This document shows, piece after piece, positions 7,634 through 16,175 of a DNA stretch of 21,022 nt (the first letter of the stretch is position 1; every line of letters starts with the position of its first letter). The stretch lies in contig JBEVEP010000392.1 of the NCBI GenBank assembly GCA_040512755.1, positions 1 to 21,022 of the forward strand, in the 5' to 3' direction. The DNA comes from JBEVEP01 sp040512755. Lineage in GTDB: Bacteria; Pseudomonadota; Alphaproteobacteria; Rhizobiales; Rhizobiaceae. The notes under the pieces are model-generated. The model did no database searches. It was not told the origin of the DNA and was given only the letters and a program-made list of their open reading frames with translations. A program made the position numbers and the translations under genes.

Positions 7634-8509
7634 TTGCTGGCCGAGGATGTTCGTCTTGATAGCTTTACATATGACCAGCAGCCGGGCAGTTGGCTGGCGG
7701 AGCTTGAACTGTGGTTTGAGGCAAGTGGCGGGATCACCCGGTTGAAACGGCGGCGTCATCTTGGGCCGCTTCTCGTGCAACGGCCTTTCTACCCGGAGGT
7801 GGACGGCACCTGTCACGTTTATCTCCTCCATCCGCCAGGGGGCGTTGCCGGCGGCGACCATCTCGACATGCGATTTCATCTCGCACCCGGCACGCGTGCG
7901 CTGCTGACGACACCGGGAGCCACCAAATTCTATAGGTCGCTCCACGCTCAGAGCGGGCAGCATTGTACCATTGACGTGGGTGCGGACGCCGTCTGCGAAT
8001 ACCTGCCTCAGGAAACGATTGTGTTCGATGGCGCCAATTCCGACATCAGCACGAGCGTCACTCTGGGTGAGGGCGCCACCTATGTGGGCTGGGATTTCAT
8101 CTGCCTCGGCCGCCCGGCCGCCAGCGAACGTTTCGACGCCGGTGCGATCAGCCAGCGGTTGGAAATAAAGAGAAACGGCAAACCGGTCTGGTTCGAACGC
8201 CTCAGTATGCCGGGCGGCTCTCCGCTGCGCGAGGCGTCATATGCTTTTGCCGGAAATCCTGTATTCGGTACCATGGTCTATACCGCAAATGCGGATGCGG
8301 ATGACGATGTGGCGGATCGTGTCCGCAGCGCCGTCGGGGTCGACTCTGGCAGAGTCTTCTCCGTCAGCCAGCTCGAGCACATTGTGGTCTGCCGTTACCT
8401 TGGGCCGCAAGCTGCGGAAGGAAAGGCACTTTTCGCTCGAGCATGGGATGCACTCAGGGAGGTGCGCCAGGGAAAGCCTGCGAGCGCGCCGCGAATCTGG
8501 GCAACATAG
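7634..8509 (+). CDS. ureD: Urease accessory protein UreD
   Basis: This 291-residue UreD (UreH in some species) is the scaffold that binds apo-urease together with UreF and UreG and channels nickel to the active site. Recognisable UreD features are LKRRRHLGPLLVQRPFYPE near the N-terminus, the LLHPPGGVAGGDHL segment, LLTTPGATKFYRS, and YLPQETIVFDGA. The start is a TTG at 7634, with GGAG at 7624-7627 six bases upstream; no ATG or GTG fits before the conserved region. It opens the rightward operon and ends 23 bp before ureA. Length is typical (about 270-300). The TTG start may limit its translation relative to the structural subunits. Confidence 0.95.
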   Translation: MLAEDVRLDSFTYDQQPGSWLAELELWFEASGGITRLKRRRHLGPLLVQRPFYPEVDGTCHVYLLHPPGGVAGGDHLDMRFHLAPGTRALLTTPGATKFYRSLHAQSGQHCTIDVGADAVCEYLPQETIVFDGANSDISTSVTLGEGATYVGWDFICLGRPAASERFDAGAISQRLEIKRNGKPVWFERLSMPGGSPLREASYAFAGNPVFGTMVYTANADADDDVADRVRSAVGVDSGRVFSVSQLEHIVVCRYLGPQAAEGKALFARAWDALREVRQGKPASAPRIWAT

Positions 8510-8532
8510 AAGACGGTCTGAGAGGGTCTGCG

Positions 8533-8835
8533 ATGGAACTGTTACCGCGTGAGAAAGACAAGCTTTTGCTTTTCACTGCAGCATTGCTGGCTGAACGCCG
8601 CAAGGCACGAGGAGTGAAACTGAACTATCCCGAAGTCATTGCCTACATCTCGGCTGCGGTCCTCGAAGGCGCCCGTGATGGCAAGACCGTTGCCGAACTG
8701 ATGTCTTACGGCGCAACCCTTCTCACACGGGAAGACGTGATGGAAGGCGTGCCGGAGATGATCCACGACATCCAGGTCGAGGCGACGTTTCCGGACGGAA
8801 CGAAGCTGGTCACCGTCCACAATCCGATACCGTGA
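8533..8835 (+). CDS. ureA: Urease gamma subunit UreA
   Basis: This 100-residue protein is the canonical length of the separate gamma subunit of bacterial three-subunit urease. It begins MELLPREKDKLLLFTAALLA and contains LNYPEVIAYISAAVLEGARD and LMSYGATLLTREDVMEGVPE, all typical of the family. Upstream in-frame codons from 8443 overlap ureD and are not used, as the protein family starts at MELLPREKDK. It assembles with UreB and UreC into the (UreABC)3 trimer in the cytoplasm. It lies 23 bp after ureD and 10 bp before ureB in one operon. Confidence 0.98.
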   Translation: MELLPREKDKLLLFTAALLAERRKARGVKLNYPEVIAYISAAVLEGARDGKTVAELMSYGATLLTREDVMEGVPEMIHDIQVEATFPDGTKLVTVHNPIP

Positions 8836-8845
8836 GGGGAAGCAC

Positions 8846-9157
8846 ATGATCCCGGGCGAATATTTTCTTGAGAAGGGCACTCTCGAGCTCAATGCCGGCC
8901 GCGAGGTGCGCACGATCGAAGTTGCCAATTCGGGCGACCGGCCTATCCAGGTCGGTTCCCACTATCATTTCTTCGAGACGAATACGGCGCTTGTCTTCGA
9001 CAGAGCGCAGGCAAAAGGTTTCCGCCTGAACATTCCTGCTGGAACGGCCGTCCGGTTCGAGCCGGGGCAGGCGCGCAGCGTCGAGCTGGTCGCGCTCGCC
9101 GGAAATCGGGAAGTCTATGGGTTCAACGCATTGGTAATGGGCAAGCTGGAGAGCTGA
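8846..9157 (+). CDS. ureB: Urease beta subunit UreB
   Basis: This 103-residue beta subunit begins MIPGEYFLEKGTLELNAGRE, with a GAGGGGAAG ribosome site about 4 nt upstream. The segments VGSHYHFFETNTAL, GTAVRFEPGQARSVELVALA and GFNALVMGKL are typical of UreB. It is a structural beta-rich subunit contacting UreC and UreA in the holoenzyme. It is separate from ureA, as usual in Proteobacteria and unlike the fused Helicobacter UreA. One base separates its stop from the ureC start, implying coupled translation. Confidence 0.98.
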   Translation: MIPGEYFLEKGTLELNAGREVRTIEVANSGDRPIQVGSHYHFFETNTALVFDRAQAKGFRLNIPAGTAVRFEPGQARSVELVALAGNREVYGFNALVMGKLES

Positions 9158-9158
9158 G

Positions 9159-10862
9159 ATGGCAAAGATTGCACGGAAGAACTATGCCGATCTCTACGGC
9201 CCCACCAAAGGCGACCGGGTTCGGCTTGCCGATACGGAACTGATCATCGAGATCGAAGAAGACCATACGACATATGGCGACGAAGTCACTTTCGGTGGCG
9301 GAAAGGTGATCCGGGACGGCATGGGCCAGAGCCAGCGTCTCGCAGCCGAAGTCGCTGATGTGGTGATCACCAATGTCATCATTCTGGATCATTGGGGCAT
9401 CGTCAAAGCCGATGTCGGAATCAAGGATGGCCGCATATCGGCGATCGGCAAGTCCGGAAATCCGGACATTCAGCCGAATGTGAGCATCATCATCGGCCCC
9501 GGCACCGACGTCATCGCGGGCGAAGGCAAAATTCTGACGCCAGGCGGCATCGACACGCACATTCATTTCATAGCGCCGCAACAGGCAGAGGAGGCGCTTA
9601 CGTCCGGCACCACAACACTGGTGGGCGGCGGAACGGGACCCTCCGTGGGTACGCTGGCGACCACCGTCACACCGGGGCCCTGGTACATCCACCGCATGCT
9701 TGAGGCGATCGAAGACCTGCCGATCAATGTTGGCCTTCTGGGCAAGGGCAACGCCAGTAAGCCCGAACCGCTCCGTGAGCAGATCCGCGCCGGTGTCATC
9801 GGCCTGAAACTGCACGAGGATTGGGGCACTACGCCCGCGGCGATCGACAATTGCCTGACCGTCGCGGACGAGGAAGACATCCAGGTCGCGCTCCATTCGG
9901 ACACGTTGAACGAGAGCGGCTTCGTCAAGGACACTTTCGCGGCGATGAAGGGCCGGGCGATCCACAGCTTCCATACGGAAGGCGCTGGTGGCGGCCATGC
10001 CCCGGACATCATCACGGCGGCGGGACAGGAAAACATCCTGCCGTCTTCCACCAATCCGACACGGCCATACACCATCAACACCATCGACGAGCATCTCGAC
10101 ATGCTGATGGTATGCCACCACCTCAGTCCGCAGATTCCGGAGGATGTCGCTTTCGCGGAATCCCGCATCCGCAAGGAAACGATCGCGGCCGAGGACATTC
10201 TTCACGACATCGGCGCGCTTTCCATGATGTCGTCGGACTCGCAGGCGATGGGCCGGATCGGCGAAACCACGCTGCGCTGCTGGCAGACGGCGCACAAGAT
10301 GAAGATGCAGCGCGGCCCGCTCGACGAAGACAGCAAGCGCAACGACAATTTCCGCGCCAAGCGCTACGTCGCCAAATACACGATCAATCCGGCCATCACC
10401 CATGGCTTTGCCCATGAGATCGGCTCGATCGAAGTCGGCAAGCGCGCGGATCTGGTCCTGTGGAAACCGGCCTTCTTCGGCGTCAAGCCGTCGCTGGTCC
10501 TGCTTGGCGGCATGATTGCTACCGCGCCGATGGGGGACCCCAACGCGTCGATCTCGACGCCGCAACCGGTGCACTACCGGCCCATGTACGGCATTCTCGG
10601 CCGCGCGCGTGCATCGACTGGGGTGACCTTCGTGTCGAAAGCCGCGCTGGACGACGGTATCGGCAAGAGGCTGCATCTGAAGAAGGCGCTGGTCGCCGTG
10701 CGCAACACGCGCTCGATCCGCAAGAAGGATATGATCCACAACGGGCTCGTGCCAAGGATCGAAGTTGATCCTCAGAACTATCAGGTGCGGGTCGATGGCA
10801 AGGTCATCACCTGTGAGGCGGCGAGTGTCCTGCCGATGGCGCAGCGCTACTTCCTGTTCTGA
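9159..10862 (+). CDS. ureC: Urease alpha (catalytic) subunit UreC
   Basis: This 567-residue nickel amidohydrolase hydrolyses urea to ammonia and carbamate. All active-site residues are present and fall on the standard Klebsiella numbering: nickel ligands H134, H136 (DTHIHF), carbamylated bridging lysine K217 (GLKLHEDWG), H246, H272 and D360 (SSDSQAMGR). Substrate-binding H219 is also present, as are the mobile-flap residues C319-H320 (MVCHHLSPQ). No truncation or frameshift is seen, so the enzyme should be active if nickel is supplied. It follows ureB by one base. A 156-bp gap with a stem-loop separates it from the urea channel gene. A very long antisense open frame on the minus strand is a codon-bias shadow. 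Confidence 0.99.
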   Translation: MAKIARKNYADLYGPTKGDRVRLADTELIIEIEEDHTTYGDEVTFGGGKVIRDGMGQSQRLAAEVADVVITNVIILDHWGIVKADVGIKDGRISAIGKSGNPDIQPNVSIIIGPGTDVIAGEGKILTPGGIDTHIHFIAPQQAEEALTSGTTTLVGGGTGPSVGTLATTVTPGPWYIHRMLEAIEDLPINVGLLGKGNASKPEPLREQIRAGVIGLKLHEDWGTTPAAIDNCLTVADEEDIQVALHSDTLNESGFVKDTFAAMKGRAIHSFHTEGAGGGHAPDIITAAGQENILPSSTNPTRPYTINTIDEHLDMLMVCHHLSPQIPEDVAFAESRIRKETIAAEDILHDIGALSMMSSDSQAMGRIGETTLRCWQTAHKMKMQRGPLDEDSKRNDNFRAKRYVAKYTINPAITHGFAHEIGSIEVGKRADLVLWKPAFFGVKPSLVLLGGMIATAPMGDPNASISTPQPVHYRPMYGILGRARASTGVTFVSKAALDDGIGKRLHLKKALVAVRNTRSIRKKDMIHNGLVPRIEVDPQNYQVRVDGKVITCEAASVLPMAQRYFLF

Positions 10863-10876
10863 TAGGAACGAATAAG

Positions 10877-10908
10877 CATTGGACCCGGCAATGCGTCCGG
10901 GTTCAATG
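10877..10908 (+). other. Stem-loop between ureC and the urea channel gene
   Basis: CATTGGACCCGG (10877-10888) pairs with CCGGGTTCAATG (10897-10908), giving 12 pairs including one G-T wobble around an 8-nt loop. It begins 15 bp after the ureC stop. No T run follows, so it is more likely a processing or 3'-stabilising element, or a partial attenuator, than a full terminator. A smaller hairpin, AGAGC-GGGG-GCTCT, follows near 10921. Confidence 0.5.
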
Positions 10909-11018
10909 CACCAGAAGGGAAGAGCGGGGGCTCTCGTTCCATCAAAGATGTCGCCGCTCCGTGAAGCAACCCTCTGGTCCCGGACGAGTCGGTGGCTATT
11001 ATTGAGGGAGAAGACATC

Positions 11019-12053
11019 GTGAACCCGAACCAGTTTCAGGATCATCCAACGCTCGGTTTTGTCGACTGGACGTTGCGTGGCGTCGGTCAGGTCGTTTTTC
11101 AGAACAACCCGCTTTCCGGGCTGATCATCCTTGCGGCACTTTTCTTCAACTCGTGGATCTACGGCTCGATATGCCTCCTCGGCGTGGTCGTCAGCACCGC
11201 AGCCGCAATCGCTCTCAAAGCTGACAGGGGACTGATCCGCGACGGTTTGTTCGGCTTCAACGGCGCACTGGTGGCGCTCTCGCTTGTTGCTTTCACCAGC
11301 GAAAATTTCCGAACCGGAGCAGTGCCGTCCTTCTACATGACGATCTACATCGCTTTCGCTGCAGCCTTGACCACCGTCGCATTCTCCAGCATCGCCACGC
11401 TGCTTGCGCCGCACAAGGTCGCCGCGCTGACGATGCCCTTCGTCTTTATCGGATGGCTTTTCCTGTTCGCGGTGCTGAAATTCGACAGCATCGACGCCGG
11501 CCCGCTGGCCAAGCCGGTGTCTCCCGATCAGTTTCCGGATGGCGTCGCCTATGTGCTGCCGACCTGGTACATGGGGATCGGTAACGCGATCGGACAGATA
11601 TTCTTCCAGGACAACTGGATCAGCGGCTACCTGATCCTGGTCGGCATGGCCGTGAATTCGCGGATCGGCGCTGGAATGGCGCTCATGGGCGCTGCTCTGG
11701 CCGCCTTGGTGGCAGTGATTTTCGGGGCGCCGGAAGGCGCGATCCGCGACGGACTGTTCGGCTACAACGCAGCGCTGACGGCGATCGCGCTTGGCGGCTT
11801 CTTCCTCGTGCTGACCTGGCAGAGTTTCATCTACACCGTGTTCGGCGTGATCGTGACGACGTGGCTGTGGGCATCGGTCGCCATCTTCCTGGCGCCGATC
11901 GGCATGCCGGTCCTGACCTCGACCTTCGTCATCGTCACATGGACGATGCTCATTGGCCAATACGGCTTCAAGGCGCTCGTGCCCGTGCCGCCTGCCGAAG
12001 CGACTACGCCGGAGGACAATCGCAGGCGTTATATCGCAAGCTTGAAACGCTGA
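11019..12053 (+). CDS. UT-family urea channel/transporter
   Basis: This 344-residue membrane protein starts at GTG 11019, chosen because GAGGGAG lies 8 nt upstream; a GTG at 10992 is in frame but has no ribosome site. The protein shows the two-fold repeat of urea transporters. VGQVVFQNNPLSGLIILAAL recurs as IGQIFFQDNWISGYLILVGM, and LFGFNGAL (residues 77-84) recurs as LFGYNAAL (246-253). The LTxPF-type signature appears as LTMPF (137-141), with a degenerate second copy near 299. LPTWYMGIGNAIGQ lies between the halves. UT proteins conduct urea down its gradient through a selective pore. Placement right after ureABC indicates that it feeds the urease. No energy-coupling motif (ABC or sodium symport) is seen. 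Confidence 0.92.
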   Translation: MNPNQFQDHPTLGFVDWTLRGVGQVVFQNNPLSGLIILAALFFNSWIYGSICLLGVVVSTAAAIALKADRGLIRDGLFGFNGALVALSLVAFTSENFRTGAVPSFYMTIYIAFAAALTTVAFSSIATLLAPHKVAALTMPFVFIGWLFLFAVLKFDSIDAGPLAKPVSPDQFPDGVAYVLPTWYMGIGNAIGQIFFQDNWISGYLILVGMAVNSRIGAGMALMGAALAALVAVIFGAPEGAIRDGLFGYNAALTAIALGGFFLVLTWQSFIYTVFGVIVTTWLWASVAIFLAPIGMPVLTSTFVIVTWTMLIGQYGFKALVPVPPAEATTPEDNRRRYIASLKR

Positions 12054-12393
12054 GGGCGGGGAACCACTGCGCAACGCAGCACGTGTGGCATGAAAGCTAC
12101 AGAGCGGTTCAGCGTTTGATGACGACGCTGAACCCGCTTAACTCTTGTTTTGACGAACCCCGGACGGATACCGTTCCACTCTCCTTGGAACTGTTCCAGC
12201 GCGGCGCGTGTCGCCTAAAAATCTCCAGGGCCGCGCGTTTTGGCAGGCAGCAGGCTCAAGTGCGCACTGCACTGGCGCCCGCCGCGCTGACGCTTTGAGC
12301 GCCGGTCAGTCTCCTGCATGAGGAGGGATTTGAATTTCGCTCGCGGCTCTCAAAGAACGGCCGGGCGAGACGGCGCGGAAAGGCACTATGCTT
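12054..12393. other. 340-bp convergent intergenic region
   Basis: This gap separates the end of the rightward urease operon from the end of ureF, which arrives from the right. It holds the terminator at 12104-12139 and short palindromes such as GTGCGCAC near 12260 and CTCCT-GCATG-AGGAG near 12311. Past the terminator I see no gene, repeat or RNA that I can support. No clear terminator for the leftward Mrp-ureF operon was found. Confidence 0.5.
12104..12139 (+). terminator. Probable rho-independent terminator of the urease/urea channel operon
   Basis: GCGGTTCAGCGT (12104-12115) pairs with ACGCTGAACCCGC (12125-12137), a stem of about 12 pairs with one bulged base and a 9-nt loop, followed by TTAACTCTTGTTTT. 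It is 50 bp after the urea channel stop and faces the convergent ureF end. Confidence 0.6.
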
Positions 12394-13071
12394 TCATGAA
12401 CGAAACAGCCGACTGTACTGCGTTTCGTGCCAGGCACTCGCCATGGCCATGCCGACTGAGACATTGCCGATCTGACTATCATCGAGTGCTCTGGCCAGCG
12501 CGAGGCTGTGTTCGATCGCCTTCACGCCATCGATCAGGATACGTTGGCCGGCGGTGTGCCCGAGTGGCACGAGGCGGATCGCAGCGGCAACCTGCGCTTC
12601 CATGACGCTCCACATCAGTCCTTTCAAGGCCGCGGCCGGCGCAACCTTCCAATGATGGGCGGCGAGCGCGAAGGCAGCCGGATAGGTCAGCTCGGATTTC
12701 GCGTAGCGCAGCGCGGATGGTACGCCGAGCTCGGTAAGCAGGCGAAGCAGGGCCTCGCCCATTCGCCGGTCCTCCTGCTGCATTTCCCGGCTTTCCCGGC
12801 CGGCGGCCAGCCACGCATCGGCATGAACGAACCGCTCATGATCGTCACCTTGCAGAGCATGCATCATCCGCCAGAAAAGCGCGCCATCGAGTGCGGCGAA
12901 ACTGTTCTCGAGCGTGCCGTGGATCCAGTCGCGGGCTGTGCTCTCGTCGGTTACCCAGCCGGCCCGGACGGCCCATTCCAGGCCGCGCGAGTAGGAGAAA
13001 GCGCCGACAGGAAGGCTTGGGCTGACCAGGCGCAGGAGGTGCAGCGGGATAGCTTCCTCATCGCTCTCCAT
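12394..13071 (-). CDS. ureF: Urease accessory protein UreF, last gene of the Mrp operon
   Basis: This 225-residue all-helical UreF forms the UreDFG complex and gates UreG during nickel insertion. Diagnostic segments are LHLLRLVSPSLPVGAFSYSR at the N-terminus, GLEWAVRAGWV, the QQEDRRMGEALLRLL helix, and LPLGHTAGQR-type RLVPLGHTAGQR near the C-terminus. It starts at ATG 13071 with GGAGG 6 nt upstream. The A of this ATG is the last base of the TGA of the 1034-residue antiporter gene (TGATG), so translation is almost certainly coupled. It is separated from the other urease genes by its own orientation and by the terminator region. It appears intact and of normal length. No other ureF lies in the window, so this copy is probably required for urease activation. 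Confidence 0.96.
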   Translation of the reverse strand: MESDEEAIPLHLLRLVSPSLPVGAFSYSRGLEWAVRAGWVTDESTARDWIHGTLENSFAALDGALFWRMMHALQGDDHERFVHADAWLAAGRESREMQQEDRRMGEALLRLLTELGVPSALRYAKSELTYPAAFALAAHHWKVAPAAALKGLMWSVMEAQVAAAIRLVPLGHTAGQRILIDGVKAIEHSLALARALDDSQIGNVSVGMAMASAWHETQYSRLFRS

Positions 13072-16000
13072 CACAAACCTCCGGCGCGCAGGCTGCCGAT
13101 CCCGGCGTTCGCCAAGTAGATCGCAAGGAAATAATAGAGCACATAAAGCGCATAGGTCTGGCCGTTGCCCGTATAGACCTTCCGCACTGACGACGCCGTG
13201 GCGACCGCGGCTGTCGAGACCCCCTGCCAGAACGCGATCGCCAGGGGTGGCACGCTCCAGCTGAATATCGGGCGGTAGTAGGTGTAGAACCAACCGAGAT
13301 TTCCGATATCGCGCCCACCGCCGCGGTAAAGAAGCCAGAAGAACGCAAACAGAAAGGCCGCGACTGAAACAGATATGATCATGACCGGAGTCGGGTTCCA
13401 GTAGCCGTAGATCGTCTTGAGCGACATGCCTTCCCAAACCAGCGTGGACGCGAACTGCGGATCGATTGCGGCCGAGACCGGATCCATCAGGAGTTTGGGG
13501 AAGAATGAGAGGACAAAGATACCCGCAATCAGCACGAATTGCGGAAGCAGCAGCAGCGCTGGCGCTTCCTCGATCTGCGCCTGGCCGGGCTTCCGCTCGC
13601 CGAAGAAAAGGCCGCTGACCAGACGGATCATGTAGAGGAAGCCGAGGAAGGTGGCAAAAAGCCCGCCGACAGCGAGCGCGTACCAGCCCTTGTCGGTCAT
13701 CGCGCTGAGCAGCAGCCATTTTCCGCCGAACCCCATCAGCGGCGGCAAGCCCGACATTGAGACGATGGCAACCAGAGCTGTCACGAAGGTGAGCGGCATG
13801 GCGCGCACGAGCCCGCCGGTTTCGCTGAAGCTGCGCGTTCCGGTGCGCAGGATGATCCCTGCGAGCGCCAGGAACAGGATGCCCTTCACCATCAGGTGGT
13901 TTGCGACGAGATAGAGCGCGGTGACCCAGCCGAGATGACTCATCAGCGCAGTCGCCGTAACGATATAGCCGAGCTGGCTCATGCTGGAATAGGCGAGCAG
14001 ACGTTTGAAATCGTCCTGTCCGAGCGCCATCAGCGCGCCCGCGACAGTGGTGAGCATCCCCACCCAGGCCATGGCATGAGCAAGTTCCAGACCCACTTCC
14101 GAGCGGATCGCCAGATAGGTGCACGTGAGGAGGCCGAAGATCGCGACCTTGCTGACGACGCCCGACAGCATGGCGCTGAAGTCGTCGTCTGCCTCGGCAT
14201 AGGCGCCCGGCATCCAGATATGTGCGCCCACCGCCCCGGCCTTGATGAGGAACCCAATTGCCAGCAGGACGAAGGCAAGCGTCGCCTCGGGGCCTTGTGT
14301 GACAAGCACAGAGAGATCGGTCGTGCCGCTGATCGATGCAATGCTGGCAAAGCCCGCCAGCAGGAAGAAGGCGGCCAGCAGCGAGAACAGAAGGAATTTC
14401 AGAACATGCGGGCCGGCGCCCTGGCTCTTGGCGATCAGGAAGCAGGAAGCGAGCGTCACCATCTCCCAGCTGAAGAAGAACTCGAGGCTGGTCGAAGACC
14501 GCAGCAGCGCCATGATAGAGAGTAGAAGCACCGCAAGCATGGGATAGTAGCCGGCCCGCGGATCATCGCGGTAAAGGCTGGCCGAGGCGATCACGAGTCC
14601 GCCGACCAGGAGCAGCGTCGCAAAAAGACCGGCAATTCCGGCAACGTCCTGTCTTAGCCAGTTACCAACCACCAGCACGGCAAGGAGCGCAATTATCCCC
14701 TTTACTCGTCCCGGCAGCCGGTCAAGGACACAAAGTACTGCGCCGACAGCCAGTGGCGCGAACAGCCACAAATGGCCCGCGCCCGACAGCCGTGCGGCAA
14801 CATAACCTGCAGCAACAAGAAGCGCCGCCATGCCGATGACAGGCATGAGGGCGCCCAGCGCGGGCACAGGTTCGGCCGCCTCGTCTTCTTGCCGGCGCAG
14901 CGCCTGGGCGAACCAGTTGAACATGTAGGCAGCTTCGAGCAGCGAGCCGGCAAGGATCACGCCGATCCAGGGCAGGCGGTTGGCGCTCGTCAATTGCATC
15001 ACCAGTTCCCACTTGGCCCAGAAGCCGGGAAAGGGCGGGAGGCCGGCGATCGCCACCATCAGTAGGGCGAGCAGTGCAATCAGCAGCGGGCGACGCGACA
15101 GGCTGGTGACCGTGTTGACCTCTTCGCACCTGATGACGCCGGCGAACCAGAACAGGCCAGCCTTCGCGAACAGGTGGTTGACGAAAAGGCCACCCACCAC
15201 CAGCGGAATCGAAGCACTCGCGCCAATCTGCTGCAGAAGCGCCAGGGCCAGCACCAGCAAGCCCATCTGGCCGATCGAAGAATAGCCGAGCAGCCTCTGG
15301 ATCTTCGTTTGCGTCAAACCGATGAGGTTGGAGAAGAGGAACGTGATGCCACCCGACAGAGCGATCAGCCCAAGTTGCCCCTCGAACAAGGGCAGAAGTT
15401 TCAGGAGCGCAAAGAAGACGCCGGCCGAGACACCGACCGAGACCATGGCGGCCACGCCGCTCGGGGCAGTCTCGTAGACGTCCAGACCCCAGCCATTCGC
15501 TGGAAAAGGCTTCAGTTCGACGATCAGGCAGGCAAGCAGGAGCAGCAGGGCCGTCAAGCCGATCGGACCGGCGATCTGCGCGCGGGCCTCTATGAGCGCA
15601 TCGATATTGAGCGTGCCGGTGGTGTAGTAGAGCAGCACCGCGCCGAGCAGGAAGAAGGTTGAGGCGATGACCGTCGCCATGATGTATTTGAACGCCGCCG
15701 CCATGGCCGCCGGCGTCCGCTCCAGCCCTAAAAGGCCGTAGGTCGCGATGGAGACGATTTCGAGAAAGACGAAAAGATTGAAGAGGTCGCGGGTCATGAC
15801 CATGCCGTTGATGCCCATGACGAGGATCAGATAGAGCAGCAGGGCGGCATAGTTTCCGCGCAGGCGATTCCATAAATGCACGGCGCCGAGTAGCGCCACG
15901 ACATTCGTGCTGAAGGTGAAGAAACCTTCCCACAGTCCGAAGCGCAGATTGATCGAAATCGGCGGCATCGCGCCAGCCGTCAGCACTTCGATAGATGGGC

Positions 16001-16175
16001 CGCCTTGGAGCAGGCCGAGAAAGGACACGCCGCTGACCATCGTGATTCCGGCCAGCGCGATGAAGAAACCGGCAGTCAGCCAGGTTTTGCCGAGCCGGTA
16101 AAGCAGCGGAATGACGAAACCGCCGCCCAGGCCGAACAGAAAAATGTTCAGCGGATGAAAAAGGCCCTCTACCAT
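13071..16175 (-). CDS. Mrp-type antiporter subunit: fusion of two MrpD/NuoN-like proton-translocating domains
   Basis: This 1034-residue inner-membrane protein is about twice the usual 490-500 residues of MrpD. Residues 1 to about 500 form one proton-conducting antiporter domain with the key charged residues E139 (FVFLEIVS), K222 (VELKPFPANGW), K338 (LFAKAG) and K388 (PGFWAKWE). A second complete domain spans about 510-950, with E571 (FFSWEMVT), K645 (GFLIKAGAVGAHIW), K764 (LMVKGILF) and K819 (GFGGKW). Each half also has the KRLLxYSS-type loop (KIQRLLGYSS; DFKRLLAYSS). The second half resembles MbhH/HyfB-type sequences (GAYAEADDDFSA). There is a C-terminal extension with further helices. ATG 16175 has GGAG 6 nt upstream and overlaps the mrpC end by 7 bp. 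It would supply both proton-translocating units of the antiporter, because no separate N-terminal MrpA (NuoL-like) gene is present. The open frame is continuous, so the fusion is not an obvious sequencing artefact. Confidence 0.9.
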   Translation of the reverse strand: MVEGLFHPLNIFLFGLGGGFVIPLLYRLGKTWLTAGFFIALAGITMVSGVSFLGLLQGGPSIEVLTAGAMPPISINLRFGLWEGFFTFSTNVVALLGAVHLWNRLRGNYAALLLYLILVMGINGMVMTRDLFNLFVFLEIVSIATYGLLGLERTPAAMAAAFKYIMATVIASTFFLLGAVLLYYTTGTLNIDALIEARAQIAGPIGLTALLLLLACLIVELKPFPANGWGLDVYETAPSGVAAMVSVGVSAGVFFALLKLLPLFEGQLGLIALSGGITFLFSNLIGLTQTKIQRLLGYSSIGQMGLLVLALALLQQIGASASIPLVVGGLFVNHLFAKAGLFWFAGVIRCEEVNTVTSLSRRPLLIALLALLMVAIAGLPPFPGFWAKWELVMQLTSANRLPWIGVILAGSLLEAAYMFNWFAQALRRQEDEAAEPVPALGALMPVIGMAALLVAAGYVAARLSGAGHLWLFAPLAVGAVLCVLDRLPGRVKGIIALLAVLVVGNWLRQDVAGIAGLFATLLLVGGLVIASASLYRDDPRAGYYPMLAVLLLSIMALLRSSTSLEFFFSWEMVTLASCFLIAKSQGAGPHVLKFLLFSLLAAFFLLAGFASIASISGTTDLSVLVTQGPEATLAFVLLAIGFLIKAGAVGAHIWMPGAYAEADDDFSAMLSGVVSKVAIFGLLTCTYLAIRSEVGLELAHAMAWVGMLTTVAGALMALGQDDFKRLLAYSSMSQLGYIVTATALMSHLGWVTALYLVANHLMVKGILFLALAGIILRTGTRSFSETGGLVRAMPLTFVTALVAIVSMSGLPPLMGFGGKWLLLSAMTDKGWYALAVGGLFATFLGFLYMIRLVSGLFFGERKPGQAQIEEAPALLLLPQFVLIAGIFVLSFFPKLLMDPVSAAIDPQFASTLVWEGMSLKTIYGYWNPTPVMIISVSVAAFLFAFFWLLYRGGGRDIGNLGWFYTYYRPIFSWSVPPLAIAFWQGVSTAAVATASSVRKVYTGNGQTYALYVLYYFLAIYLANAGIGSLRAGGL

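Noticed and set aside
9123..12074. 983-codon open frame on the minus strand opposite ureC and the urea channel gene
   Set aside because: It is antisense to two clearly real genes and rich in Arg/His/Asp/Gln with no domain pattern, as expected when high G+C codon bias suppresses stops on the opposite strand.
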